Positions 34,745 through 43,244 of a stretch of DNA of 64,000 nucleotides are shown in pieces. Numbering within the stretch: the first letter of the stretch is position 1; each line of letters begins with the position of its first letter. The DNA comes from Bacillota bacterium (GTDB lineage Bacteria; Bacillota; UBA994): NCBI GenBank assembly GCA_018333655.1, contig JAGXTJ010000044.1, positions 123,755 to 187,754 of the forward strand, given 5' to 3'. The notes beneath the pieces were generated by a model, which saw only the letters and a program-made list of their open reading frames with translations, was not told where the DNA came from and did no database searches. The position numbers were made by a program, and so were the translations under genes.

Positions 34745-35526
34745 AGTTGAGTTCTCTCGCCATTATTGGAGGTAGCGGTGTTTACAGTCCTGATTTACTA
34801 GAGCAGGCCACCTCTATTTCTGTAGAAACAAAGTACGGTAAGGCCTCAGTGCTAACTGGCAAATTCGGAGGGCGTGACGTCTTCTTCATGCCACGTCACG
34901 GTGAAGGACACCGGAGCCCGCCACATATGATTAACTATCGCGCCAATATCGCGGCACTTCTTGAGTTAGGGGTTAAATTTGTCATGGCCACTACGGCGGT
35001 GGGTAGCCTAAATCGAGTTCTAGGCCCGGGGACACTGGTGTTAAGTGACCAATTGCTCGACTTCACACGTAACAGGCCTGTGACTTTTTTTGATGGGGCA
35101 GAGGGAAGAGTCGTCCATGTCGACTTTACCTACCCTTACTGCCCCAACCTGCGAGCACAAGTGTTGCGCGCCGCCAAGCAAGCTGCTTCGCCCCTAGTCG
35201 ATGGCGGTACTTATGTCTGTTTTGAAGGCCCGCGTTATGAAACTGCTGCCGAAATACGCTTGTACAGGCAAATGGGAGGAGATATCGTAGGCATGACCGC
35301 CATGCCGGAGGCCATCTTGGCACGCGAGGCGGAGATGTGTTATATCGGTATCTCTATGATTACTAATTTCGCGGCAGGCATAACTAATAGTCCTCTCGCC
35401 CATACAGAGGTGCTAGAATGCATGAAGGCTAATGCTGCGAATTTGCGATCCCTACTAGAGCAGGCGATGAGGACTGTAGACACTTTGCAGGTCTGTAGTT
35501 GTCACTCTGCGGTGCAGGGACATTAG
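34741..35526 (+). CDS. S-methyl-5'-thioadenosine / purine nucleoside phosphorylase family
   Basis: Phosphorylase of the MTAP/PNP (class II) family, 261 residues, cleaving methylthioadenosine, methylthioinosine or a purine nucleoside with phosphate. Motifs are AIIGGSGVY, FMPRHGEGHRSPPHMINYRANI, FEGPRYETAAEIRLY and the base/ribose region GMTAMPEAILAREAEMCY. Which nucleoside is used depends on a few residues near this last motif and is left open. ATGA overlap with the patatin gene. Confidence 0.9.
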   Translation: MKLSSLAIIGGSGVYSPDLLEQATSISVETKYGKASVLTGKFGGRDVFFMPRHGEGHRSPPHMINYRANIAALLELGVKFVMATTAVGSLNRVLGPGTLVLSDQLLDFTRNRPVTFFDGAEGRVVHVDFTYPYCPNLRAQVLRAAKQAASPLVDGGTYVCFEGPRYETAAEIRLYRQMGGDIVGMTAMPEAILAREAEMCYIGISMITNFAAGITNSPLAHTEVLECMKANAANLRSLLEQAMRTVDTLQVCSCHSAVQGH

Positions 35527-35551
35527 AACCATAAAAAGAGGGGGACATAAA

Positions 35552-36412
35552 ATGATTAAAACAAATCGCGCCAAACTAGTTATGATTAGCGTGCAAGGGG
35601 AAGTAAACCATCCTAAGGCCGTGGCTCCGTATCGCATCTCGGTAGAGGGACGCCCCGTCGTTCTACCGGGGACGGGTGGCATCACCTACAGCCACCAAAT
35701 TGGCGACTCTTGCATGGACTTAGTAGGCGACCATGTGGAACCCGGTGTTTCCGTGACACGAGCAGCGGAGAATGAAAATGGCGGGTTTAACACCCTGGCC
35801 TGCGTGGGCAATGTGGCTAAAGTGGTCAGCGGAGACGGCAAGAACGCTTTGGGATATGTCACTGGGACCCATGGCGGTGCTGAACACGTGCTCATGTACT
35901 TTGCCAAAGAAACACTAGAAAACTTGGCCGTGGGCGATAAAATACTCGTTAAGAGCGTGGGCCAAGGTCTTAAATTGCTTGATTTTCCCGACATTGCGGT
36001 AATGAACTTAGACCCCGATCTCCTAGAGAAGATGGGCCTGTCAGTGGCACCCGATGGCGTCCTAGAGGTTCCTGTTGCTGCGACCGTACCTGCCTACCTC
36101 ATGGGGTCTGGTATCGGCGCAAACACAGCCTATCGTGGCGACTATGACATCATGACGCATGACAAAGTAGCCTATGAAAAGTTTGGTCTAGGCAAATTGC
36201 GCTTTGGCGATATTGTCGCTCTAATGGACTGCGACACGATGTACGGACGTGGTTATCTTGCCGGAGCCGTCACCATTGGTGTAGTAATTCACTCTGACTG
36301 CGTACTCACTGGCCACGGACCCGGGGTGACCACTCTTATGACCTGCAAAGAACCGCAGATACGGCCGGTGTTAACCGATAGGGCCAATATCGCCGATTAT
36401 TTAGGCTTATAG
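35552..36412 (+). CDS. DUF4438 family protein
   Basis: 286-residue soluble protein matching DUF4438, a family with a crystal structure from Thermotoga but no assigned reaction. Recognisable blocks are the N-terminal VMISVQGEVNHP, GTGGITYSHQIGDSCMDLVGDHVEPG, GYVTGTHGGAEHVLMYF and MTCKEPQIRPVLTDRANIADYL. The many conserved His, Asp and Gly hint at a hydrolase or binding site. GAGGGGG precedes ATG 35552. It is the last gene of the run that starts at 30.8 kb and ends in a strong inverted repeat shared with mgtE. Confidence 0.82.
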   Translation: MIKTNRAKLVMISVQGEVNHPKAVAPYRISVEGRPVVLPGTGGITYSHQIGDSCMDLVGDHVEPGVSVTRAAENENGGFNTLACVGNVAKVVSGDGKNALGYVTGTHGGAEHVLMYFAKETLENLAVGDKILVKSVGQGLKLLDFPDIAVMNLDPDLLEKMGLSVAPDGVLEVPVAATVPAYLMGSGIGANTAYRGDYDIMTHDKVAYEKFGLGKLRFGDIVALMDCDTMYGRGYLAGAVTIGVVIHSDCVLTGHGPGVTTLMTCKEPQIRPVLTDRANIADYLGL

Positions 36413-36465
36413 ACAACCAAAAGGCTACTACCAGCAGCGGACTGGGAGTAGCCTTTTGGTTGTCT
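36411..36465. terminator. Bidirectional terminator between DUF4438 gene and mgtE
   Basis: A perfect 19-bp inverted repeat (36411-36429 with 36447-36465) fills the gap between two convergent genes, starting in one stop codon and ending 2 nt from the other. Confidence 0.85.
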
Positions 36466-36466
36466 A

Positions 36467-37822
36467 TTACTTAAGATAGCTCATAAATAAGGTGGCGATA
36501 GAGAAAAAGATTAGCAAGCCGGTTGCGTCTTTTATGGAGGTGACCATGGGGCCTGAACCATAGGCCGGGTCGATGCCAAGTCGGGTGAACACTAGTGGTA
36601 CACCCGTGCCGACAACGGTGCCGACTGTCACAGTGGAGAACATCGCGGTGCCGACTACTAAGCCTAGGATTGGCTGTTGCCAGAGAGCGACGACTATGCC
36701 AAGGGTTGCGCCACAAACGGTGGCCATAATTAATCCGACGCGTACTTCCTGAGCAAAATATCGAATTTGTTCCCTGGCTGTGATTTCGCCAGTGGCTACG
36801 CCGCGCACAAAGACTGTAGAGGCCTGGGTAGCCGCATTACCGCCCATATCCATGATCACGGGAATAAACATCGCTAAGATAACCACAGCCTGGATGGCCT
36901 CGGCATAGGCGCCGACTATGCTTCCAGATATAAGCCCGGCAAACAGAGTTATAACTAGCCATGGTAGGCGTTGCGCTACCTTTTTCAAGACGGGGGAATG
37001 CACGGGGTCGAGATTCTCCATGCCCGCCGCACCTCGGCTACGGAAGATGTCCTCCGTGGCTTCCTCTTGCACGACATCGAGAATATCGTCAACGGTGATA
37101 ATGCCGAGCAGGTGTTGGCAGGCATCGACCACGGGGACCGCAAGCAAGTCGTATTTGGACACAATTTTCGCGACTTCTTCCTGGTCGGCTTCTGGGCCCA
37201 CGGTGATTAGATTGTCTTCCATGATATCTTTGAGAATAGAGGAAGAGGAAGTTAAAATCAGCTGTCTCAAGCTCACGACGCCGACTAGGCGTTCTTGTGA
37301 GGTGACATATACATAGTAAAGGCTAGAATTTGCTTCACTGACGTGGCGGATGGCGGAGATGGCATCATCCACCGAGTGGTGCTGCTCGAGAGAAAGAAAC
37401 TCGGTGGTCATTAGCCCACCCGCACTATGCTCGGGATAGACCATCAAATCTGTAATTTCCTTGGCCTCATCGTGTGGCATCAGGTTGAGCACCGCTTGGG
37501 CTTCTTGGGGGGATAGCTCGCCCACAAAGTCAGCAATGTCATCAGAGGACATGCTTTCGAGGATCTCGGCTGCTTTGATGCTGCCTAAATCGGCTAAGAG
37601 TGATTGTTGTAGGCGCGCCTCCAGATTCTCGAAAACTCTGGCGCCGTCCTCATTAGATAACTGCAAGATGACTGCCTTCTGTTCCTTGCGGTCAAGGAAG
37701 ACCAGCAAATCGGCAATGTCTGCGGGCTGTAGTTCTTCAAACAAGAGGTCAAGAAGCTCGGGCCTGCCCTGTGTGATGGCAGACTTAATTTGAGATACGA
37801 CATTTTCTTGATTCCATGTCAA
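36467..37822 (-). CDS. mgtE: Magnesium transporter MgtE
   Basis: MgtE is a Mg2+-gated Mg2+ channel of the inner membrane. Domains in order: N-terminal MgtE-N repeats (residues 20-125), two CBS domains (about 130-255; TVGPEADQEEVAKIVSKYDLLAVPVVD), a connecting helix, and five transmembrane helices (from about 280) with the pore motif PVIMDMGGNAATQAST. Length 451 aa is normal. Start is TTG 37822: GAGGAGGG lies 6 nt upstream and no better codon is in frame. That ribosome binding site can be paired by an upstream leader (separate entry), so translation is probably regulated. Confidence 0.95.
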   Translation of the reverse strand: MTWNQENVVSQIKSAITQGRPELLDLLFEELQPADIADLLVFLDRKEQKAVILQLSNEDGARVFENLEARLQQSLLADLGSIKAAEILESMSSDDIADFVGELSPQEAQAVLNLMPHDEAKEITDLMVYPEHSAGGLMTTEFLSLEQHHSVDDAISAIRHVSEANSSLYYVYVTSQERLVGVVSLRQLILTSSSSILKDIMEDNLITVGPEADQEEVAKIVSKYDLLAVPVVDACQHLLGIITVDDILDVVQEEATEDIFRSRGAAGMENLDPVHSPVLKKVAQRLPWLVITLFAGLISGSIVGAYAEAIQAVVILAMFIPVIMDMGGNAATQASTVFVRGVATGEITAREQIRYFAQEVRVGLIMATVCGATLGIVVALWQQPILGLVVGTAMFSTVTVGTVVGTGVPLVFTRLGIDPAYGSGPMVTSIKDATGLLIFFSIATLFMSYLK

Positions 37823-37828
37823 TGTTAA

Positions 37829-37951
37829 CCCTCCTCAATTCTTTGTTCAGGAGGGCTCTCCCTGTGGCGCGGTGGCAAGTGGAGAGCCTCCGGGTTCTGC
37901 GACATCAGCTTTTCGACTACCGTCTCCGTCCACTTGCACCACCACCTTTCT
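37829..37951 (-). promoter_or_regulatory. Candidate riboswitch-like leader of mgtE
   Basis: About 125 nt of leader RNA. A long stem pairs 37943-37929 with 37883-37871 (13-14 bp, one 2-nt bulge) and encloses 45 nt. Downstream, CCCTCCT (37855-37849) can pair with AGGAGGG (37835-37829) and hide the mgtE ribosome binding site. A competing pairing, GGCTCTCC (37888-37881) with GGAGAGCC (37861-37854), would break both. Mutually exclusive helices around a ribosome binding site are typical of a riboswitch. I do not see the conserved bases I remember for the M-box or the yybP-ykoY element, so the class is open. Confidence 0.6.
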
Positions 37952-37957
37952 TGCCTC

Positions 37958-37986
37958 AGTATAGCACTAGGGCACAGCCTCGTCTA
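37958..37986 (-). promoter_or_regulatory. Probable mgtE promoter
   Basis: On the minus strand TAGACG (37986-37981), a 17-bp spacer and TATACT (37963-37958). Transcription would start near 37951, at the edge of the structured leader. Confidence 0.6.
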
Positions 37987-38013
37987 GTCATGTGTACAGA
38001 TAGGAGCACACCC

Positions 38014-38184
38014 TTACTGTTTTGGGGGAGATGTTTTCTGTCGTAGATGCCTTGGTGGGCGATACTTACTCACCAAGCCACGACTCTTCTTGCCACTATC
38101 TGCTTGCTCAATGTAGCCTAGCTCTTCAGCGAGCTCGTAGCGGAATTTCTCCACGTCCTCTTCCTGGCCTCTGTCTTTATTCAT
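38014..38184 (-). CDS. 56-aa SASP-like small protein
   Basis: Short minus-strand gene. Residues 12-23 (EKFRYELAEELG) match the N-terminal motif of alpha/beta-type small acid-soluble spore proteins, which coat spore DNA. The usual second motif (TSREnGxVGGxMV) is absent; instead the tail is basic and proline-rich (KSRGLVSKYRPPRHLRQKT). A strong GAGGTG lies 6 nt before ATG 38184, and a sigma-G-like promoter stands just upstream. It may be a reduced SASP or another basic spore core protein; the family call is tentative. Confidence 0.6.
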   Translation of the reverse strand: MNKDRGQEEDVEKFRYELAEELGYIEQADSGKKSRGLVSKYRPPRHLRQKTSPPKQ

Positions 38185-38201
38185 GTTTTCACCTCACAGG
38201 G

Positions 38202-38230
38202 AGTATGCCAATTGCCTGCGAAAATAATGC
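38202..38230 (-). promoter_or_regulatory. Possible sigma-G promoter of the SASP-like gene
   Basis: On the minus strand GCATT (38230-38226), 18 bp, then CATACT (38207-38202), close to the forespore sigma-G pattern GnATR-n18-CATnnTA. The leader would be only about 11 nt, which is short, so this is tentative. Confidence 0.4.
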
Positions 38231-38308
38231 TCGCAGCAGGAGAATTGGGTTTTCTGCCGAATCAAGCAAAGGCTACACTCTATAGTGCGGACGAGAGGGG
38301 GACACAAC

Positions 38309-39361
38309 TTGGACAGTAAGGATTTTCTGCGGATGATGGTTGAAGCGACGGGGGTATCAGGCCACGAGACTCCGGTTGCCGCCTTGATCAAGGATACGTT
38401 TCTGGCTCTAGCTGACGATGTACGCATCGATGTTATGGGCAATGTGGTGGCACAAAAAAAGGGCGAGGGCGAGGACGACATTTCCATCATGTTGGCTGCG
38501 CACATGGATGAGATTGGACTCATGGTGACAAAGATTGATGAGAGGGGATTCCTTAAATTTATCGCCATCGGCGGCATCGACCAACGGACACTAGTAGCAC
38601 AGGAAGTAATAGTGCACGGCAAAAGAGAACTCATCGGCATTATTGGCATGAAGCCGCCCCATCTCATGAGCCCAGAAGAAACACAGGTAGCTGTAAAGAT
38701 ACAGGACATGGTCATCGACTTGGGCCTATCGCACGATGAAGTGCGGCAGCTAGTCTCGATTGGCGATGTAGTGACCATAAATAGAAAATTTATACCCTTA
38801 GCGGGTGACTTTGTGGCCGCCAAAGCCATGGACGATAGGGCTGCTGTGGCGGTGCTCGGGGAATGTTTACAGGTGCTCAAAATGATTCGTCACCAAGCTG
38901 ACGTCTATGCGGTAGCGACTGTGCAAGAGGAAGTAGGACTAGGGGGTGCCTTAGTCAGCACCTACCGTCTTAAGCCGCACATTGGCATTGCCATCGATGT
39001 TTGTCACGGCGAAATGCCCGGTGTTCCGGAACAGGACACTGCACCCATGGGCAAGGGCCCAAACATTGCCCTCGGCGCTAATATTCACCCTAAACTATAC
39101 GAACGTTTGGTGGAAGTAGCTAAGGAACACAATATTCCTTATACCCTTGACCCGTTGCCTGGTGCATCGGGAACCGACGCCTGGGCCATGCAAGTGACCC
39201 GCGCTGGTGTACCTACTGCGCTCGTTTCTCTGCCCTTGCGTTACATGCACACCTCAGTCGAGACCTTATCTATGTCAGACATCAAGTCCACAGCCCGACT
39301 CCTGGCCTACTTTATCGCCAGTGTCGACAAGTCTTTTGTGGAGGGATTACTATGCTATTAA
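38309..39361 (+). CDS. M42 family metallo-aminopeptidase (first of three)
   Basis: M42 peptidase of 350 residues. Active-site residues: AAHMDEIG (His, Asp), AMDDRAAVAV (bridging Asp), VQEEVGLGG (Glu-Glu), AIDVCHG (Asp ligand), SGTDAW and RYMHTS (His ligand). Start is TTG 38309 with an AGAGGGGG site upstream; an in-frame GTG at 38285 overlaps that site. It overlaps the next M42 gene by 10 nt. M42 enzymes form 12-subunit tetrahedra, and in archaea different paralogues can co-assemble, so these three may form mixed particles (inference). Confidence 0.92.
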   Translation: MDSKDFLRMMVEATGVSGHETPVAALIKDTFLALADDVRIDVMGNVVAQKKGEGEDDISIMLAAHMDEIGLMVTKIDERGFLKFIAIGGIDQRTLVAQEVIVHGKRELIGIIGMKPPHLMSPEETQVAVKIQDMVIDLGLSHDEVRQLVSIGDVVTINRKFIPLAGDFVAAKAMDDRAAVAVLGECLQVLKMIRHQADVYAVATVQEEVGLGGALVSTYRLKPHIGIAIDVCHGEMPGVPEQDTAPMGKGPNIALGANIHPKLYERLVEVAKEHNIPYTLDPLPGASGTDAWAMQVTRAGVPTALVSLPLRYMHTSVETLSMSDIKSTARLLAYFIASVDKSFVEGLLCY

Positions 39362-40374
39362 AGAAGCTCTCCGAAGCTTTTGGCCCTTCTGGTTGTGAAG
39401 GTGACGTCAGAAATGTTCTGCTCGAGGAACTAACCCCCTATGTGCAGGAATGGCAGAGAGACGCCTTAGGCAATCTCATCGCTGTCAAACCACACCCACG
39501 GGGGCCACGAGTCATGCTGGCGGCACACATGGATGAGTGCGGCCTCATGGTCTCGTCTATAGACCGTTCTGGTCTCTTGCGCTTTCGCAAAGTGGGAGGG
39601 ATTGACGACCGCGTTCTGGTTTCCAAACATGTAGTGATTGGTCCAAAGAAAATTTCCGGCATCATTGGTGCCAAAGCCATTCACTTGCAAAAGCCTGAGG
39701 AACGTAGCCAAGTGATACCTCTCAGTGGCCTCTACATCGACATCGGCGCTAAAAGCAAGGAAGACGCGGAGAAACTCGTCAAAATAGGGGATTATGCGGT
39801 ATTCGCCACAGAGTACAAGGCTCTAAGCGATACGGTGGTGGTAGGCAAATCTTTCGATAATCGCGCCGGCTGCGCTATCTTAGCAGAAATCCTCAAAGAG
39901 GATTTTGCCCTAGACCTTTTCGGTGCCTTTACGGTGCAGGAGGAAGTTGGTTTGCGCGGAGCAGGGGTGGCGGCTTATGGGATTAGTCCGGACTTAGCCA
40001 TAGTGCTGGAAGGTACAACCTGCAATGATCTTCCTCCCAGCAAAGAACATGGTTACTGCACCACTCTAGGCGGCGGCCCGGCGTTAACCGCCATGGATGC
40101 TTCCGTTATTTGCGACAAAGCCATGATTGGCGAACTGCTACGGCTAGCCAAAGAAAACGATATCCCCATACAGTTTAAACGCTCGATTACAGGAGGCAGT
40201 GATGGTGGTCGCATCAATCAAACCAAGGACGGTATACCCGTGGTTGTGATTTCTGTACCCTGTAGGTACATCCATTCGCCTGTTTCCATGCTCAGTCTCA
40301 CAGACTTTAACCATACGCTGCAGCTTGTCAAGTTGTTTCTTACGAGCATTGCTGAAGGAGGATTCACAAGATGA
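39352..40374 (+). CDS. M42 family metallo-aminopeptidase (second of three)
   Basis: M42 peptidase of 340 residues. Motifs: AAHMDECGLMV, SFDNRAGCAIL (the bridging Asp is kept, the neighbour is Asn, a variant common in the family), [18 protein letters not shown] (Glu ligand in place of the Asp of its neighbours), GGSDGGRI and CRYIHSPVS. The ligand change suggests different metal or peptide preference from the flanking copies. Coupled by overlap to both neighbours (10 nt and 4 nt). Confidence 0.92.
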   Translation: MLLKKLSEAFGPSGCEGDVRNVLLEELTPYVQEWQRDALGNLIAVKPHPRGPRVMLAAHMDECGLMVSSIDRSGLLRFRKVGGIDDRVLVSKHVVIGPKKISGIIGAKAIHLQKPEERSQVIPLSGLYIDIGAKSKEDAEKLVKIGDYAVFATEYKALSDTVVVGKSFDNRAGCAILAEILKEDFALDLFGAFTVQEEVGLRGAGVAAYGISPDLAIVLEGTTCNDLPPSKEHGYCTTLGGGPALTAMDASVICDKAMIGELLRLAKENDIPIQFKRSITGGSDGGRINQTKDGIPVVVISVPCRYIHSPVSMLSLTDFNHTLQLVKLFLTSIAEGGFTR

Positions 40375-41360
40375 AAGATCTCATTAAAAGGGTAGTTGAA
40401 ACCTACGGACCCGCTGGCAATGAGCGTCGCATCAGGGAGCTTTTGCAAAGCGAGATTGCGCCATTTGTCGATGAAATGAGGATTGATGCTCTAGGCAATC
40501 TAATTGCTTTGAAACGCGGCGGCGGCAAGAAGCTGATGCTAGCTGCGCACATGGATGAAATCGGCGTCATGGTGACTCACATCGATAAGAATGGCTTTCT
40601 ACGCTTCTACCCCGTGGGTGGGTTGTCGCCCTTGACTTTGCTTGGCAACCGAGTGGTGTTTGAAAATGGCACCGTGGGCGTTATTGGCGCTGAAAAGTTA
40701 GAGGCCCAAAAAGACCTCACCCTGCACAAATTGTTTATTGATATTGGGGCGACCTCCAAAGAAGAGGCCGAAACGAAAGTTGGCCTCGGTGACGTAGCTG
40801 CCATGATGCGTGAATTTGCTGATCTAGGCAAGCGACTGGTTGCCAAGGCCATGGACGACCGTATCGCCTGCGCTATCCTAGTAGAGGCTCTAAAAGAGGT
40901 CAAGCATGCAGCCTATGATATCTATGCAGTTTTTACGACACAGGAAGAGGTAGGTCTCCGCGGGGCAAGGGTAGCAGCCTATGGCATTACTCCAGACCTT
41001 GGTATTGCCGTTGATGTCACCCGCACAGGCGATACGCCCGAAGCCATGGTCATGGACGTGTCCTTGGGCCAAGGTCCTACAGTTAAAATTCGCGATTCTA
41101 GCCTTATCTGTACACCTTCAGTACGCAAATTCATGGAAGAGGTTGCCGTGCAGAACGGAATTAAGTACCAGCTGGAAGTTTTAGAAGCGGGCGGCACAGA
41201 TGCAGGAGCTATACAACTGACTAAGGGAGGCATTCCAGCTGGGGTTATGTCCATACCCTGTCGCTATATTCATACGGCCAGTGAGATGGTGGATTACGAC
41301 GACGTTTTAAATGGGGTTAAGCTGCTTACCCACATCATGGAAACCGAATTTAAGGGCTAG
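40371..41360 (+). CDS. M42 family metallo-aminopeptidase (third of three)
   Basis: M42 peptidase of 329 residues, slightly shorter than the other copies. Motifs: [52 protein letters not shown] and CRYIHTASE; all catalytic and metal residues are present. ATG 40371 overlaps the stop of the second copy (ATGA) and GGAGG is close upstream. The operon ends in a 16-bp inverted repeat. Confidence 0.92.
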   Translation: MKDLIKRVVETYGPAGNERRIRELLQSEIAPFVDEMRIDALGNLIALKRGGGKKLMLAAHMDEIGVMVTHIDKNGFLRFYPVGGLSPLTLLGNRVVFENGTVGVIGAEKLEAQKDLTLHKLFIDIGATSKEEAETKVGLGDVAAMMREFADLGKRLVAKAMDDRIACAILVEALKEVKHAAYDIYAVFTTQEEVGLRGARVAAYGITPDLGIAVDVTRTGDTPEAMVMDVSLGQGPTVKIRDSSLICTPSVRKFMEEVAVQNGIKYQLEVLEAGGTDAGAIQLTKGGIPAGVMSIPCRYIHTASEMVDYDDVLNGVKLLTHIMETEFKG

Positions 41361-41373
41361 TGGCCTGGCAAAG

Positions 41374-41410
41374 ACACTAAAGCACGCCCTCTCGGGGCGT
41401 GCTTTAGTGT
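41374..41410 (+). terminator. Inverted repeat after the M42 operon
   Basis: A perfect 16-bp stem (41374-41389 with 41395-41410) has a 5-nt loop. There is no T run after it, so it may act as an RNA-stabilising or weak termination hairpin. Confidence 0.68.
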
Positions 41411-41476
41411 GCACCAATTTTACGGCCAGTTCATAACATGTAAGGTCACATACTGCAGGAAAAGGGGGAGAATCCT

Positions 41477-41905
41477 ATGACTGACCCGCGTCTGGTGTTA
41501 GGCGTGGGACCTCAGGCCGACGTTAAAGAAATTCGCCAAGTCTATAGAAGGTTGGTTAAGCTTCATCACCCCGATGTTGGGGGGCATCCGGAGCATTTTA
41601 AAGAAATTACCGCCGCTTACCTGCGCCTCTCTGCGCGAGCCACACATCCCGCCCTGGCCGGGGTTTGTGACCACAGGGTGAGGGTTGTGTACGGGCGGGG
41701 GACCGGAGGTCAGCCTTTCTACATAATGCTGCGCAAACTTCTTAGTCACAAAGTAGTGTGGCACAGTGCCAGAATTAGGCTTGCCCTGCCGCTGGCCTGG
41801 GCGTTGACCATACCGACCGTGGTCTGGTTCATTAATCCCTACGCTGTCATGATCATGGGAGCGATTGTGCTACTGGGTGGGCGAACTTCATACCGCAAGT
41901 TCTAG
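41477..41905 (+). CDS. J-domain membrane protein
   Basis: 142 residues. Residues 3-55 form a DnaJ-type J domain (DPRLVLGVGPQADVKEIRQVYRRLVKLHHPDVGG) with the essential HPD tripeptide, so it should stimulate an Hsp70 ATPase. There is no glycine/phenylalanine or zinc-finger region; instead the C-terminus has two hydrophobic segments (about 105-135), so it is probably a membrane-bound co-chaperone. GGGGGAG lies 9 nt before ATG 41477. An 11-bp inverted repeat (41899-41909 with 41922-41932) overlaps the stop codon and may end the transcript. Confidence 0.85.
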   Translation: MTDPRLVLGVGPQADVKEIRQVYRRLVKLHHPDVGGHPEHFKEITAAYLRLSARATHPALAGVCDHRVRVVYGRGTGGQPFYIMLRKLLSHKVVWHSARIRLALPLAWALTIPTVVWFINPYAVMIMGAIVLLGGRTSYRKF

Positions 41906-42015
41906 GCTGGTTTCTGCACGACAGCCTAGAACAGAGAGGAATTTGTCGCGAGAAAGCGAATAAACAATAGACATGGAAGAACTCGAAGCAACGACTTTAC
42001 TAGAGAGGTGTTAAC

Positions 42016-43215
42016 GTGGAATTTAGAAGAGTATCTAAGTACAAGGGCGTTGCCATTTGCGCGCTTTTCCTCATCGTTGGCCTGTTCATAGGAGCTACCA
42101 GCCAATTTATCATGGGACCGAATGTAGCCATTATTTTATCTAGGCTTGGTTTCCCTATCGACCCCGAGTTGTCAAAGCTACTCGCCGTGCAAGACCTGGT
42201 GCTAGAGCGCCACGTTTCTCTTGAGCTCGATCCGAGTGCCATGATGGAAAATGCCATACGGGGGATGTTGACGAGGGTGGATGGAGGCTATACGCGCTAT
42301 GAAAGCCCCGATGAGGCCAGAGAGACCACGGAACAGGGGGCAGGGGAGTACTCTGGCATAGGTGTATCTGTACGGATGGTGGAGGATCAGGTGCATATTG
42401 AGAACGTGTTTCGCGGTAGCCCCGCCCAAGGAGCTGGGTTGCTACCACGAGACGTCATTATTGCCGTGAACGATGAAAACATCAGAGGACTCTTGATCAG
42501 GGATATTACCGGCCGCATAAAGGGACCAGTAGGGACTGATGTGCACTTGACGGTCTTCCGTCCAGCACTCAGAGACACGCTAAATGTGACCATTACACGC
42601 GCGCGTATTATTGTGCCCGTTGTAGAGGCTACAATTGTAGAGCCGGGCTTGGCCCATGTAGTGCTCACGCAATTTACTACCACGGCCACAGAGCAAATGC
42701 GTAGCACTCTGCAAAACCTAGAGCAGCAAGGCGTAAAGCACATTTTACTTGATCTGCGCTTCAACCCAGGTGGGCACACCGCGGTCGTAGAAGATATCGC
42801 CGACTTCTTCCTCGAGCCAAATCTAGTTATTTACAAGACCATCAACCGTGAGGGTGTAATTACCGAATACAGGACGAACCAGCCGAAGTTGTTTCAAGGA
42901 GAGGTGACCCTGCTAGTCAATCAGGGCAGTGCCTCAGCTTCAGAAATACTGGCCGGAGCTCTGCGCGATCATCGCCAGGCAAAAGTCTTGGGCGTAACGA
43001 CCTTTGGCAAGGGCACAGTGCAACAGGGCTTCTCACTTCTCGACGGCTCTCGCGTGTGGATTACCGTACAGACCTACAGGACGCCAAAAGGTGTGGACAT
43101 CAATGACGCCGGGATTGTTCCTGACGTCGTAATTGAAGCCACCGAGCCTCTGGCAGAGGACAAACAACTAGAAGACGCGCTAGAGTATGTCAAAGAAAAT
43201 CTTCTCAACAACTAA
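42016..43215 (+). CDS. C-terminal processing peptidase, S41 family
   Basis: CtpA/CtpB-type serine protease of 399 residues, membrane-anchored by an N-terminal helix (residues 13-30) and acting outside the cytoplasm. A PDZ domain occupies about 110-195 (YSGIGVSVRMVEDQVHIENVF). The S41 core has LLDLRFNPGG, the nucleophile Ser in NQGSASASEILAGAL and the catalytic Lys in GVTTFGKGTVQ. In spore formers a CtpB homologue cleaves SpoIVFA during sporulation; whether this is that protein cannot be told. GAGGTG precedes GTG 42016. Confidence 0.92.
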   Translation: MEFRRVSKYKGVAICALFLIVGLFIGATSQFIMGPNVAIILSRLGFPIDPELSKLLAVQDLVLERHVSLELDPSAMMENAIRGMLTRVDGGYTRYESPDEARETTEQGAGEYSGIGVSVRMVEDQVHIENVFRGSPAQGAGLLPRDVIIAVNDENIRGLLIRDITGRIKGPVGTDVHLTVFRPALRDTLNVTITRARIIVPVVEATIVEPGLAHVVLTQFTTTATEQMRSTLQNLEQQGVKHILLDLRFNPGGHTAVVEDIADFFLEPNLVIYKTINREGVITEYRTNQPKLFQGEVTLLVNQGSASASEILAGALRDHRQAKVLGVTTFGKGTVQQGFSLLDGSRVWITVQTYRTPKGVDINDAGIVPDVVIEATEPLAEDKQLEDALEYVKENLLNN

Positions 43216-43244
43216 AAGTAATTGCAGAGCGTGGTGGCTGTAAC

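Noticed and set aside
37829..37951. M-box (ykoK) magnesium riboswitch
   Set aside because: The conserved GGTGAGGCTCC-type core that I remember for the M-box is missing; kept as an unclassified leader.
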